From contig JAITQA010000047.1 of the NCBI GenBank assembly GCA_031289145.1, forward strand, positions 1-64,000: a stretch of DNA of 64,000 nucleotides, written 5' to 3'. This DNA comes from Dysgonamonadaceae bacterium. GTDB taxonomy: Bacteria > Bacteroidota > Bacteroidia > Bacteroidales > Azobacteroidaceae. This document shows, one piece after another, positions 38,024-46,681 of the stretch. The notes under the pieces were generated by a model. That model was not told the DNA's origin. It was given only the letters and a program-made list of their open reading frames with translations, and did no database searches. The position numbers and the translations under genes were made by a program. The first letter of the stretch is position 1; every line of letters begins with the position of its first letter.

Positions 38024-38788
38024 TTATTTGTTTTTCTCTATCAATTCTTTCGCCAATTGCATGTGATTGTACGAACCTTTCGATTCGGGATCGTACAACA
38101 GTACCGGCTGACCGTAACTCGGCGCTTCACTTAACTTGATGTTACGCTGAATAACACTCGTGAAAACCAAGTCGCCGAAATGTTTTTTTACTTCCTCGTA
38201 AATCTGGTTTGCCAAACGCAAACGCGAATCGTACATAGTGAGCACGAATCCTTCTATTTCTAAAGTGGGATTGAGCTTCGACTTGATAATTTTAATCGTA
38301 TTCAACAGCTTGGATATTCCTTCCAAGGCAAAATATTCGCACTGTACGGGAATCATAACGGAGTCGGAAGCCGTTAACGAATTTACCGTTATCAAACCCA
38401 AAGAAGGAGAACAATCTATCAGTATGTAATCATAGTCATCTCTCAATTTCTCCAGAACAGTTTTCAAGACTTTTTCCCGGCTCTCAAAACTTAACATTTC
38501 AATTTCGGCCCCAACCAGATCAATATGGGAAGGCACAATATACAAACCCGGAACTTCTGTCGGAAGTACGGCGTTTTTCGGATCCACCTGGTTGATGATA
38601 CATTCATAGATCGAATTCTTCACCTCCCTGATGTTGATTCCCAAACCGGAAGAAGCATTTGCCTGGGGATCGGCATCAATCACCAACGTCTTCTTATCTA
38701 ATGCCGCCAAAGAGGCTGCTAAATTGATAGTAGTTGTGGTCTTCCCCACCCCTCCTTTTTGATTTGCTAAAGCGATAATTTTTCCCAT
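38024..38788 (-). CDS. parA: Chromosome-partitioning ATPase ParA (Soj)
   Basis: A 254-residue ParA/MinD-type ATPase with the deviant Walker A KGGVGKTTTTINLAA, the DADPQANASSGLG switch and IDCSPSLGLITVN. It works with ParB in chromosome segregation. The start is set at MGKIIALANQKGG (38788), because the track's earlier methionine adds a short hydrophobic run not found in the family. It heads the unit with parB, and a promoter motif lies just upstream. Confidence 0.95.
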   Translation of the reverse strand: MGKIIALANQKGGVGKTTTTINLAASLAALDKKTLVIDADPQANASSGLGINIREVKNSIYECIINQVDPKNAVLPTEVPGLYIVPSHIDLVGAEIEMLSFESREKVLKTVLEKLRDDYDYILIDCSPSLGLITVNSLTASDSVMIPVQCEYFALEGISKLLNTIKIIKSKLNPTLEIEGFVLTMYDSRLRLANQIYEEVKKHFGDLVFTSVIQRNIKLSEAPSYGQPVLLYDPESKGSYNHMQLAKELIEKNK

Positions 38789-38814
38789 AAAAAATATATA
38801 TATAATTTGGAGCA

Positions 38815-38822
38815 CAAAAGTA
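38815..38822 (-). promoter_or_regulatory. Promoter -7 element for parA
   Basis: The minus strand reads TActTTTG 26 bases before the parA ATG. Confidence 0.65.
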
Positions 38823-38936
38823 CTATTTTTTATTGAAAGAAATGTGCTTGATTTCCAGAAAACAAACTTTTACTGTTGATAACTTCCTGTTTTGGTTAAC
38901 AACTTTCGTTGACAGCCCTACCTCAAAGAAAAAGAC

Positions 38937-38953
38937 GCACGCCACCGGCACGC
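38937..38953 (-). terminator. Probable terminator of the B12-uptake operon
   Basis: On the minus strand gcgtgcc-ggt-ggcgtgc folds into a 7-pair stem with two G-U pairs and is followed by gtctttttcttt. It lies 34 bases after the btuF-like stop codon. Confidence 0.5.
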
Positions 38954-38986
38954 CTCAATCAACTAAAAATAACCACTATTAATCGA

Positions 38987-40141
38987 CTAAAAATCAGTAT
39001 CTTGCATCCGCTCGAAATACTTCGGTTGGTAGTCCGGTAACAATTCCGGATGGAAAATCCAAACCAAGTCTTTCAGCACATAGTCGGGATGGATGGGTAA
39101 TTCTTCGTAGTAAGTGACCTTCCCTGTGTTGCAGCTGAAGATATTGCGGTTTTTAAAAGCCTCAAAACAGTTATAATTCCGGTATTCCTGTTCCAGTTCG
39201 TCATAAGTCATGCGATGGGGGCTGTTGTATTTGAGAAGCCAGATACGGGCTTTTTCGGCTTTGAGGAGCACCGATTCGAACGAGAGGCTTAACGAACCGG
39301 TGTGATTGTCGTCTTCCCATAGATAATGGGCGCCGGCGTCGTGGTAGAGATGCGCCATATAGCTGTCTCCTCCGGGGAGATACCATACGCCGTTGTACAC
39401 TGTTTCGGCCAGCAGCGAAGGCCGGTCGCTGACATTTGTTGTGCGCGCTTTTAAGTTGTTATAGCGGTCAACGGTTTCGCGAAACAGAGAATCAGCCTGC
39501 ATTTGCTTGTCGAAGAACAATGCCAGAAAACGAATCCATTCGGCTCTGCCGAGCGGCGAGGCTTCCATATAATCGACACATTCGATGAGCGGGATATTCA
39601 ACCGGTCGATTTGTCCGTAACCCACTCCGTCTATGGGAGCGATGAAGATGGCATCGGGTCCGGCAAGCATGATTTTTTCGATGTCGGGATCGGCAGCGCG
39701 TCCCACATCGGCAATATTTCCTTTCCTGATGCCTTCCTGTATGGATGAAATCTGGATATACTGCGGCTCACATACCCCTACGAGGGTGGACAAGGCGTCA
39801 AATTCGGCGAAGAATCCGCATTGCACGGAACCCGAACTGATGGTTCGTTCGAGTGGTGTGCGTATCAGAACGCCTTCCGGAAGAGAATCGGGTAAGGCTG
39901 CATTTTTCGGAACGAGCACATAGCGTTGCAAAACAGACCGGATGTCCCATGGATTGCGAACAGTCAACAAGATATAAGCCGGATGGGTTTCGATTTGAAA
40001 ACCTTGGGCGTACACGATACTGTCGGATGGCCGTTCCGCAGAGACGCCCGATTGTGCGTCTCTGCGGTTAGGCGTCTCTGCAACACGATTTTGACAAGAA
40101 AACAAAACAAAACAAAAAATGATGCAAAAATAGGATTTCAT
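38987..40141 (-). CDS. BtuF-like periplasmic-binding lipoprotein of the cobalamin locus
   Basis: A 384-residue lipoprotein (lipobox LFSC) with the class III substrate-binding fold of FecB/BtuF proteins: RTISSGSVQCGFFAEFDALSTLVGV, DVGRAADPDIEKIMLAGPDAIFI and GADSYM-like GGDSYMAHLYHDAGA. The start is moved from the track's 40258 to 40141, where a signal peptide begins. It lies 4 bases after the BtuG-like gene and is the last gene behind the cobalamin riboswitch, so B12 or a corrinoid is the likely ligand. No BtuCD genes are next to it. The stretch just after the lipobox (NRRDAQSGVSAER) is encoded by an inserted-looking palindromic repeat. Confidence 0.8.
   Translation of the reverse strand: MKSYFCIIFCFVLFSCQNRVAETPNRRDAQSGVSAERPSDSIVYAQGFQIETHPAYILLTVRNPWDIRSVLQRYVLVPKNAALPDSLPEGVLIRTPLERTISSGSVQCGFFAEFDALSTLVGVCEPQYIQISSIQEGIRKGNIADVGRAADPDIEKIMLAGPDAIFIAPIDGVGYGQIDRLNIPLIECVDYMEASPLGRAEWIRFLALFFDKQMQADSLFRETVDRYNNLKARTTNVSDRPSLLAETVYNGVWYLPGGDSYMAHLYHDAGAHYLWEDDNHTGSLSLSFESVLLKAEKARIWLLKYNSPHRMTYDELEQEYRNYNCFEAFKNRNIFSCNTGKVTYYEELPIHPDYVLKDLVWIFHPELLPDYQPKYFERMQDTDF
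40036..40081. repeat. Palindromic repeat inside the btuF-like gene
   Basis: The arms ccgcagagacgc / gcgtctctgcgg form a perfect 12-base hairpin with an 8-base loop, followed by a further copy gcgtctctgc. The unit looks like a widespread Bacteroidota intergenic repeat. It is read in frame as a linker right after the lipidated cysteine, where it would be tolerated. Confidence 0.7.
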
Positions 40142-40145
40142 AAAT

Positions 40146-41216
40146 TTAATAAAACACAAATGTATTGGGATTAATGCCGGTACGAATGCTTTTTTTATTT
40201 TTCCCATCCTGTCCGAAAATGTAGATGGTTCCGGGGGTAGCGTAATCCGTGTCGGCAATATAAACGTCTTTTGTTTGCGGATTTACACCGATTCCGTAAG
40301 GAATGTCTATTTTGGTTCCATCCGAAATAATCGAATTGGCAGTCAGCGTTTCCGTTTTTACATCAAATACGCCGAAGCTGCCGTTTACGCTGTAATCGGC
40401 ATTATACGTAACCCCAAAGAAATAAAGCAAGTCATCGTCAATGACAAAATTCCGGTTAGCTGAAATAGCCAATTGGGTTACACTGCCTGTTTTCGTGTCG
40501 ATGCGCTGCATTCCACCCGTATCTTCACCGAAGTCGCCTTGATAAGTGAGGTATAAATCACCGTATTTGTCCGCACGGATAATATAAGGATTAATGCCCA
40601 CCGTGATGGTTCGTTCTTCCCGGAAACCGGCAATATCAACAACCGAAAGTGTATTTCCGGCGCCCTGACCGCCATTGGCTACATACAATTTCCCATTGAC
40701 GGCGACTATCCCCTCCGGATAAGATCCGACTTTGGTTACCGCTTCAACTTTCAGCGTAGCCGTATCAATCCGGACAACGCTTCCTACTTTAGCAGAGATG
40801 GTAGCATAAATTTTGCCTTCATAAGCAGCCAGATAACGCGGCTTGAGCGGTAAAGAACCATCTTTCAATGCAATCGAATCAACGGATGCACGGGCGTACA
40901 AATCAACCACCCGGATATAAGCCGATTCATTCACGGAAACATACAGTTTGCTGCCGTAGGCGAGCATGTCTTGTCCGGTATCACCCAACTTACCGGATAA
41001 GATGTCGGTTGTAGTGTTGCCGGTTTCGAAATTGAAATAGGAAAGTCCGGCATTGTTTTTTCCCATACTGCCTTCATTCAGGATAAATACACCGTGAGAA
41101 CCGGGAATGTAAGGCTCATTTTCGGGAATAGGGTCATCTTTTTCACAGGCTGTAAAAATCAACGCAAGGATGGCGAAAACGACAGGCCATTTCATCATGT
41201 AAAATAATTGTTTCAT
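40146..41216 (-). CDS. BtuG-like beta-propeller lipoprotein (DUF5074/YncE type)
   Basis: A 356-residue lipoprotein (lipobox FTACEKDD) built of repeated propeller blades, for example KLYVANGGQGAGNTLSVVDI, INPYIIRADKYGDLYLTY and GVNPQTKDVYIADTDYATPG. In Bacteroides, BtuG proteins of this fold sit on the cell surface, bind cobalamin very tightly and pass it to BtuB. The position between a BtuB-like receptor and a BtuF-like binder, all behind a cobalamin riboswitch, supports the same role. The first of three possible ATGs is listed; MMKWPV is also reasonable. Confidence 0.82.
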   Translation of the reverse strand: MKQLFYMMKWPVVFAILALIFTACEKDDPIPENEPYIPGSHGVFILNEGSMGKNNAGLSYFNFETGNTTTDILSGKLGDTGQDMLAYGSKLYVSVNESAYIRVVDLYARASVDSIALKDGSLPLKPRYLAAYEGKIYATISAKVGSVVRIDTATLKVEAVTKVGSYPEGIVAVNGKLYVANGGQGAGNTLSVVDIAGFREERTITVGINPYIIRADKYGDLYLTYQGDFGEDTGGMQRIDTKTGSVTQLAISANRNFVIDDDLLYFFGVTYNADYSVNGSFGVFDVKTETLTANSIISDGTKIDIPYGIGVNPQTKDVYIADTDYATPGTIYIFGQDGKNKKSIRTGINPNTFVFY

Positions 41217-41236
41217 AAAAATAAATATTAAATGTA

Positions 41237-43231
41237 TCAGTAATTAAATTTTATTCCGAAGCGGAAAGACCTGCCCGGCATCGGGTAGGAACGTACTACT
41301 TCGTATTGAACATCGAACAGGTTCAGACATTCGGCAGAGAGAGTGAACCGTTTCTGGTTCGAATTGAATGTTCGCACGAAAGAGATTCCCTGTTCAGTAA
41401 AAGGTTTCATTTGGGATTCCGGTATATTGATAGTCGAATCGTATCGTTTACCGCTGTATAATATAGTGTAATTAAATTCTATCCAGGGTGTTTGCAAGCC
41501 AATGTATCCGGATGCCGAATGGCGGGTGGCGTAAATCAGCCGTTTGTTGTAGGTCTCCTTTTGGGGGTCGGTTTTATCCAAAGCGTTCTGAAAGGTATAA
41601 ACGCCGTTAATCCGCCACAAGAATTGCGGACCGGTTTGGATATGCGCTGTTGCGTTCAGGTCAAGGCCTTTGATAAGCGCTTTGCCGTAATTTCTGACAG
41701 ACCAGAAAGCCATATTGGCTGTCGGAACGGCCACGATTTTGTTTTGCACCCGGTTGTGGTAGACATCACCCGATACGGAAAGATAGGGGAATATATCTCC
41801 GCAGGCTGTGGACAGGGTCAGGCCAAGATTGTATTGGCGAGCGTTTTCCGGCTTCAAGTTTACATTGGTCACCGGGGAATAATACATGTCGCCGAAAGTA
41901 GGCATGCGGAAAGTGTTTTTATAGAAAGCACGCAAGCGAACCGGAAAGGCATTGACCGGTTTTACCGAAAAACCGATATAGGGAGAAAGATGTTGGTAAT
42001 GCGCGGCGGTATTTCCCGTTTGGACATCATCATCGGCAATGACACTCAACAATTTAGCTGTTATATTGAAAACCGGGATTTCATATTTTCCCGATAAAGC
42101 GCTCAACCATGATTTTCGCGAAGGTGAGACATTATTTTTCTGATTACTGCTGAAATTTCCGTAATCTCCATCGTTTGCCCAGGAAAAAGACAATTGTTCG
42201 GAGAACTTATACAGAAAAGTTGCATTCAGGTAAAACCCTCTTTGGTAAAACAAACTTTTCAGGTTTTGTTCCGGATTTGTGTAATCAGTAAAGGCAAAAT
42301 CAAATTTGGCGTTGGTCTGGAAATCAATTTTTTTACCGGCCGCTTGTGTATAGTGGATTTGCGTAGAAAAATTCCGGTCGTTCAACCGTTCTCCTGCGGG
42401 CATATCCACATAGTAAAAAGCGGGGCCGGGGAGTCCGCGTTGGGCATCATAGTAAAGCGTTTTGAATAACAATTTACCTTCGTTTGCGAAATTTCCGGCG
42501 AGGTTCATTTCTACATTCCATTTATCCACATCCGAATTATTTCTTTTTTTATAATCAATCCCCCCGTCTGTATGTCCGATGGTTTGTTTAAAAGGATAAT
42601 CACCATCTGATTGTAGATAATCGGCAGATACATTGGCAGAAAAAGTCTTGTTAAGGACTTGTCCGTACCATACGGAAGGATTGATAAATCCGAACGAACC
42701 GGCTTTGAGCGAAGCTTTTAGTTTTTGTTTCTTTTCTCCCTCTGCAGGAACAGATTGGGTGATTATATTCAGGGCGCCTGCCAAAGACTGGACTTTGGCC
42801 GTTTGAAAAATTTGGTCGCTTTCTCCGATATGGAAAGCAAGCATTTCCACGTTCTCCAAGGCGAAACGTCCGAGGTCGGTTTGCCCTGTCTGATAGTCGG
42901 GGACGGGGATACCATCGTAAGCTATATTGGTGTATCCGGCGCCGAGACTGCGTATGGAAACCGTTTTCAGTCCACCTACGCCGCCATAATCTTTTACTTG
43001 CGCTCCGGCGAAAAACTTTACAGCGTCGGAAACCTGTAAGGCGTTGATTTTCGCTAAATCGTCGGCTTTCAGTACTTGAACGGGGGAACTGGCCTTGAAT
43101 GACGAGCCTTGAGCGCTCGCTTTCACTTCCACCTCATCCAAAGAGTGAATTTTTGTCGTATCCTGTTGCGCTGACAAGCAAGGAGCGACAAATGCCAAAC
43201 AAAAAAATAAAAATAGAATATGTTTCACCAT
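41237..43231 (-). CDS. btuB: BtuB-like TonB-dependent cobalamin receptor
   Basis: A 664-residue outer-membrane receptor with a signal peptide (LSAQ), TonB-box-like region (HSLDEVEVKAS), plug domain (VSIRSLGAGYTNIAYDGIPVP) and barrel ending in FRFGIKFNY. The plug lacks the usual RGP motif and instead has ALENVEMLAFHIGESD, as seen in a Bacteroidota BtuB subgroup. Its leader is a cobalamin riboswitch, so it should be repressed when adenosylcobalamin is plentiful. It heads the btuB-btuG-btuF unit. Confidence 0.88.
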   Translation of the reverse strand: MVKHILFLFFCLAFVAPCLSAQQDTTKIHSLDEVEVKASAQGSSFKASSPVQVLKADDLAKINALQVSDAVKFFAGAQVKDYGGVGGLKTVSIRSLGAGYTNIAYDGIPVPDYQTGQTDLGRFALENVEMLAFHIGESDQIFQTAKVQSLAGALNIITQSVPAEGEKKQKLKASLKAGSFGFINPSVWYGQVLNKTFSANVSADYLQSDGDYPFKQTIGHTDGGIDYKKRNNSDVDKWNVEMNLAGNFANEGKLLFKTLYYDAQRGLPGPAFYYVDMPAGERLNDRNFSTQIHYTQAAGKKIDFQTNAKFDFAFTDYTNPEQNLKSLFYQRGFYLNATFLYKFSEQLSFSWANDGDYGNFSSNQKNNVSPSRKSWLSALSGKYEIPVFNITAKLLSVIADDDVQTGNTAAHYQHLSPYIGFSVKPVNAFPVRLRAFYKNTFRMPTFGDMYYSPVTNVNLKPENARQYNLGLTLSTACGDIFPYLSVSGDVYHNRVQNKIVAVPTANMAFWSVRNYGKALIKGLDLNATAHIQTGPQFLWRINGVYTFQNALDKTDPQKETYNKRLIYATRHSASGYIGLQTPWIEFNYTILYSGKRYDSTINIPESQMKPFTEQGISFVRTFNSNQKRFTLSAECLNLFDVQYEVVRSYPMPGRSFRFGIKFNY

Positions 43232-43274
43232 GCAATTTCACCTTTTCCTCGAAGGTCATCTTTGTTAATAATAT

Positions 43275-43468
43275 GCACGGCAGGTCTTCTGACTTACTCC
43301 GGTTTTGTACGGCCTTCCCACCCTTAAATCCCCAAAAAGAGATTTCAAGCAGGGCAGTGGCTTGAGTTTTGTACAAAACCTCAAAAGAGCTTACAGCAGC
43401 GGGACTGTCCGGGATTTTCACCCGGTTCCCTTTTAATCTTTTCCCCGAATGAGGAAATTAAGAACCGT
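43275..43468 (-). promoter_or_regulatory. Cobalamin (adenosylcobalamin) riboswitch
   Basis: Read on the minus strand, the leader holds the class hallmarks in order: AAAAGGGAACCGGGTGAAAA, TCCCGGACAGTCCCGCTGCT, then GCCACTGCC (B12 box region), GGTGGGAAGGCC, and CGGAGTAAGTCAGAAGACCTGCCGT. It lies between a TAccTTTG promoter and the btuB-like gene, with about 45 bases between the riboswitch and the start codon, so control may be on translation. Confidence 0.95.
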
Positions 43469-43475
43469 TGCAGGG

Positions 43476-43484
43476 GCAAAGGTA
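43476..43484 (-). promoter_or_regulatory. Promoter -7 element for the riboswitch-btuB operon
   Basis: The minus strand reads TAccTTTGC directly before the cobalamin riboswitch. Confidence 0.7.
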
Positions 43485-43578
43485 GTAATTATTTTTAAAA
43501 ATCAACCCTTTTCTTATCTCTTTTTCGAGTTTGTATCAGAAATAATTGTTTAAAAATACGGAATATAAAAAAAAACCT

Positions 43579-43586
43579 TAACTTTG
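43579..43586 (+). promoter_or_regulatory. Promoter -7 element for the M16 peptidase gene
   Basis: TAacTTTG lies 73 bases before the ATG at 43660, leaving a leader of roughly 65 bases without an evident structure. Confidence 0.5.
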
Positions 43587-43659
43587 GACGCCGTATAACG
43601 TAAGTGCGGATTTTATATAACTTAGTAACATATTGTCACATTAACACATTTATTTTCGC

Positions 43660-46590
43660 ATGAAAAAGTTAGTTTTATTTGCATTATTGCTGCTTGCCTT
43701 TTTTACCGGATGTAAAGAGAAGGCGTACGAGACCGTATCCAAAACAGACAGTAACGGATACAATTATGAAGAAGTGACGAACGACCCTTTCAAGGCGCGT
43801 ATCTACACCTTGAAGAACGGATTGAAAGTCTACTTGTCCCGGAATGCGGATGAACCGCGTATTCAAACTGTGATTGCCGTAAGAGCCGGCTCAAAAGACG
43901 AACCACGAGATAATACAGGCTTAGCCCATTATCTGGAACACATGATGTTCAAAGGTACGGACCATTTCGGCACATCCGATTGGGAAAAAGAAAAACCTTT
44001 GTTAGACAGTATTGTCGGCCTGTTCGAAACGTACAAGGCCACCCAAGCGCCTGAACTCAGAAAATCTATCTACCAACAGATTGACGCTGTTTCCCAGGAA
44101 GCTTCGAAATATGCAATATCCAACGAATACGACAAAATTATAGGCGCGTTGGGCGCGTCGGGTACAAACGCTTTTACAAGCAATGACCAGACTGCATACA
44201 TAAATGAAATTCCAGCCAATGAAATCGAAAAATTCATTAAATTGGAATACGACCGCTTTACCAATATGCAGTTGAGGCTTTTCCATACGGAATTGGAAAC
44301 CGTTTACGAAGAATTTAATATGTATCAAGACCAGGGTTCGTCCATGATGTGGACGAAAATTTTCGAAGGCTTGTTTGCGGAACATCCCTACAAAGTGGAT
44401 GTAATCGGACTGCCGGAACATTTGAAAAGCCCTTCCATGAACAGTGTAATGGCTTTTCAAAAATATTTCTATGTCCCAAACAACATGGCCATCCTGATGA
44501 ACGGAGACCTTGATTTTGAGAAAACCATCCAGATAGTAGATAAGTATTTCGGACAAATGCTGCCGAACGAAGAACTCAAACATGCAGAACCGGTAGTAGA
44601 GCAGCCCCTTACGGAAGCAAAAACATATACAGTCGCTACACCCGACCAGGAGCGGATTGCCGTAGCGTATCGTTTCGGCGGGGCGAAATCAAAAGATGCC
44701 TTGTATCTCGACCTGATCGGTTCGGTGCTCTATAACGGCAAAGCCGGCCTGATAGACTTAGACCTGCTACAGCAGCAAAAAGTATTGCAACTCGCTGCCG
44801 GTACGGAAAGCCTGAAGGACTATGGCGCTTTCGTTTTTATGGGCACTCCCCGGGACGGACAGACTTTGGAAGAATTAGGCGACTTGATTCAGGCGGAAAT
44901 CAAAAAACTGAAAGCGGGCGATTTTGATGAAGGCCTCTTAGAAGCCATCATTAATAACAAAAAATTGGATATTATTCAGATGACCGACGGACGTGATGCT
45001 GCATACGAATTTCTGGATGCTTTTATCAATGAAATCGACTGGAAAGACCATGTGGCCAGGATTGATGAATTGGCCAAGATTACCAAAGTGGAATTGGTCG
45101 CCTTTGCCAATGATTTTTTTGCGGACAACAATTATGTAACCGTCTATAAACACACCGGGGAAAACAAAGATAAAGTCACGGTGGACAAACCGCATATTAC
45201 CCCAATTACGATTAACAGGGAAGTTGAATCCGCTTTTGCTGCAGAATTGCAGACAATGGTCTCGGAGCCGATTGAACCTGTTTTTCTCGACTACGAAGCG
45301 TTAATTAAAAAGAATACATTGAAAGACGGTGTAGATTTTTATTATACGAAAAATGTCACCAACAAAATTTATTCATTAGACCAATTTGTGGAAATTGCCA
45401 ATATTACCGACAAAAAATTAGCTTTGGCTTTCCGTTATCTGCCGTATCTGGGTACTTCCAAATATACGCCGGAACAGTTGAAAATGGAAATGTACCGCTT
45501 GGCCATGAGTTTCGACACGTATTCATCTTCCGGCCGCAGTTACGTCAGCCTGTTCGGTTTGAACGAAACATTCGACCGTTCCCTGACCCTGATGCAGGAA
45601 ATGTTGAACGATGCGGTCGTTAACAAGGAAGCGTATGATAATCTGGTCAATGACATTCTGAAACAAAGAGCTAACGCCAAGTTGAATAAATCGGCCATTT
45701 TGAGTGGAGGGTTGCTTAATTACGCCAAATACGGACCTAAATCTGCGTATACGGATATTTTGTCCGAAGGAGAATTGAAAGCCATTGACCCGCAAGAGTT
45801 AATCGACATCATCAAGCAATTTGTCGCTTACAGGCACGGTTATTTTTATTACGGCCCTGATTCGGAGTCAAAAATTGCCGGAATTTTGAAAAATATCAAA
45901 ACGCCGGATGTATTGAACGATGTGCCTGCAAGGGTAGAATATCCCGAATTATCGATGGAGAAGCCGCTTGTGTATTTTGCAGATTATGACATGGTGCAAG
46001 CGGAAATCATACTGTTGGCCAAAGATGTGGTTTTTGATCCGTCCATCCTTCCGTATCAATCAATGTTTAATTCGTATTACGGCTCGGGGATGAATTCCAT
46101 TGTATTTCAGGAAATAAGAGAAGCGCGTGGTCTGGCTTATTCGGCTTACGCTTATGTTACGCAACCGGCAAGAGCCGGATTTTCCTGTTATGTACAGGCT
46201 TACGTCGGCACACAAGTTGATAAGATGACAACTGCCATCAATGCTTTCCGGGATATGCTGGGTAATATGGCCAAATCGGAAAAATCTTTTGCCTTGAGCA
46301 AGGAATATGTCTTGAACAATATGCGTTCGGAACGAATCACCAAATCGAATATATTCTGGAATTACATGTCGTTGAAAGACCGTGGAATCAATTATGATAT
46401 CCGAAAACCGGCTTTTGAAGCGATACAGACCATGACATTAGATGATATTCAGAAATATTTCGACGAACACATTAAGCCGGCCAAGTATTCCATACTTATT
46501 ATCGGCAAAAAAGACAAGGTTGATTTCAACTACCTGAAATCTTTTGCGGAAGTAAAGGAAATTCCGCTCGAAGAATTGTTCGGGTATTAA
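43660..46590 (+). CDS. M16-family (insulinase-like) zinc metallopeptidase lipoprotein
   Basis: A 976-residue lipoprotein (lipobox FFTGC) with two M16 halves. The active site is in the first half: HYLEHMMFKGT (HxxEH zinc motif) with the distal Glu in TVYEEFNMYQD. The second half (about 520-976) is the inactive, substrate-chamber half with AEIILLAKD, FQEIREARGLAYSAYAYV and VLNNMRSERIT. Full-length two-half M16 proteases degrade or process peptides; an outer- or inner-membrane lipoprotein form is common in Bacteroidales. It stands alone with its own promoter and is convergent with metK. Confidence 0.92.
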   Translation: MKKLVLFALLLLAFFTGCKEKAYETVSKTDSNGYNYEEVTNDPFKARIYTLKNGLKVYLSRNADEPRIQTVIAVRAGSKDEPRDNTGLAHYLEHMMFKGTDHFGTSDWEKEKPLLDSIVGLFETYKATQAPELRKSIYQQIDAVSQEASKYAISNEYDKIIGALGASGTNAFTSNDQTAYINEIPANEIEKFIKLEYDRFTNMQLRLFHTELETVYEEFNMYQDQGSSMMWTKIFEGLFAEHPYKVDVIGLPEHLKSPSMNSVMAFQKYFYVPNNMAILMNGDLDFEKTIQIVDKYFGQMLPNEELKHAEPVVEQPLTEAKTYTVATPDQERIAVAYRFGGAKSKDALYLDLIGSVLYNGKAGLIDLDLLQQQKVLQLAAGTESLKDYGAFVFMGTPRDGQTLEELGDLIQAEIKKLKAGDFDEGLLEAIINNKKLDIIQMTDGRDAAYEFLDAFINEIDWKDHVARIDELAKITKVELVAFANDFFADNNYVTVYKHTGENKDKVTVDKPHITPITINREVESAFAAELQTMVSEPIEPVFLDYEALIKKNTLKDGVDFYYTKNVTNKIYSLDQFVEIANITDKKLALAFRYLPYLGTSKYTPEQLKMEMYRLAMSFDTYSSSGRSYVSLFGLNETFDRSLTLMQEMLNDAVVNKEAYDNLVNDILKQRANAKLNKSAILSGGLLNYAKYGPKSAYTDILSEGELKAIDPQELIDIIKQFVAYRHGYFYYGPDSESKIAGILKNIKTPDVLNDVPARVEYPELSMEKPLVYFADYDMVQAEIILLAKDVVFDPSILPYQSMFNSYYGSGMNSIVFQEIREARGLAYSAYAYVTQPARAGFSCYVQAYVGTQVDKMTTAINAFRDMLGNMAKSEKSFALSKEYVLNNMRSERITKSNIFWNYMSLKDRGINYDIRKPAFEAIQTMTLDDIQKYFDEHIKPAKYSILIIGKKDKVDFNYLKSFAEVKEIPLEELFGY

Positions 46591-46604
46591 CCGTTTATTA
46601 TCTA

Positions 46605-46668
46605 TAACCGCAAAGAAGCAAAGAGCGCAAAGAAATAAAACTTTGCGCTCTTTGCTTCTTTGCGGTTA
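46605..46668. terminator. Perfect 28-base hairpin between convergent genes
   Basis: The arms taaccgcaaagaagcaaaga... and its exact reverse complement (46605-46632 and 46641-46668) enclose an 8-base A-rich loop. The hairpin lies 14 bases from both stop codons of the convergent M16 and metK genes, so it can terminate both ways. A shorter relative of the same 'ccgcaaag' family is at 56799, so this is also a repeat element. Confidence 0.75.
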
Positions 46669-46681
46669 ATAATCCCCGGTT

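Noticed and set aside
36900-38900. parS site near parAB
   Set aside because: No palindrome close to the usual TGTTNCACGTGNAACA form was found by eye; a motif search would be needed.
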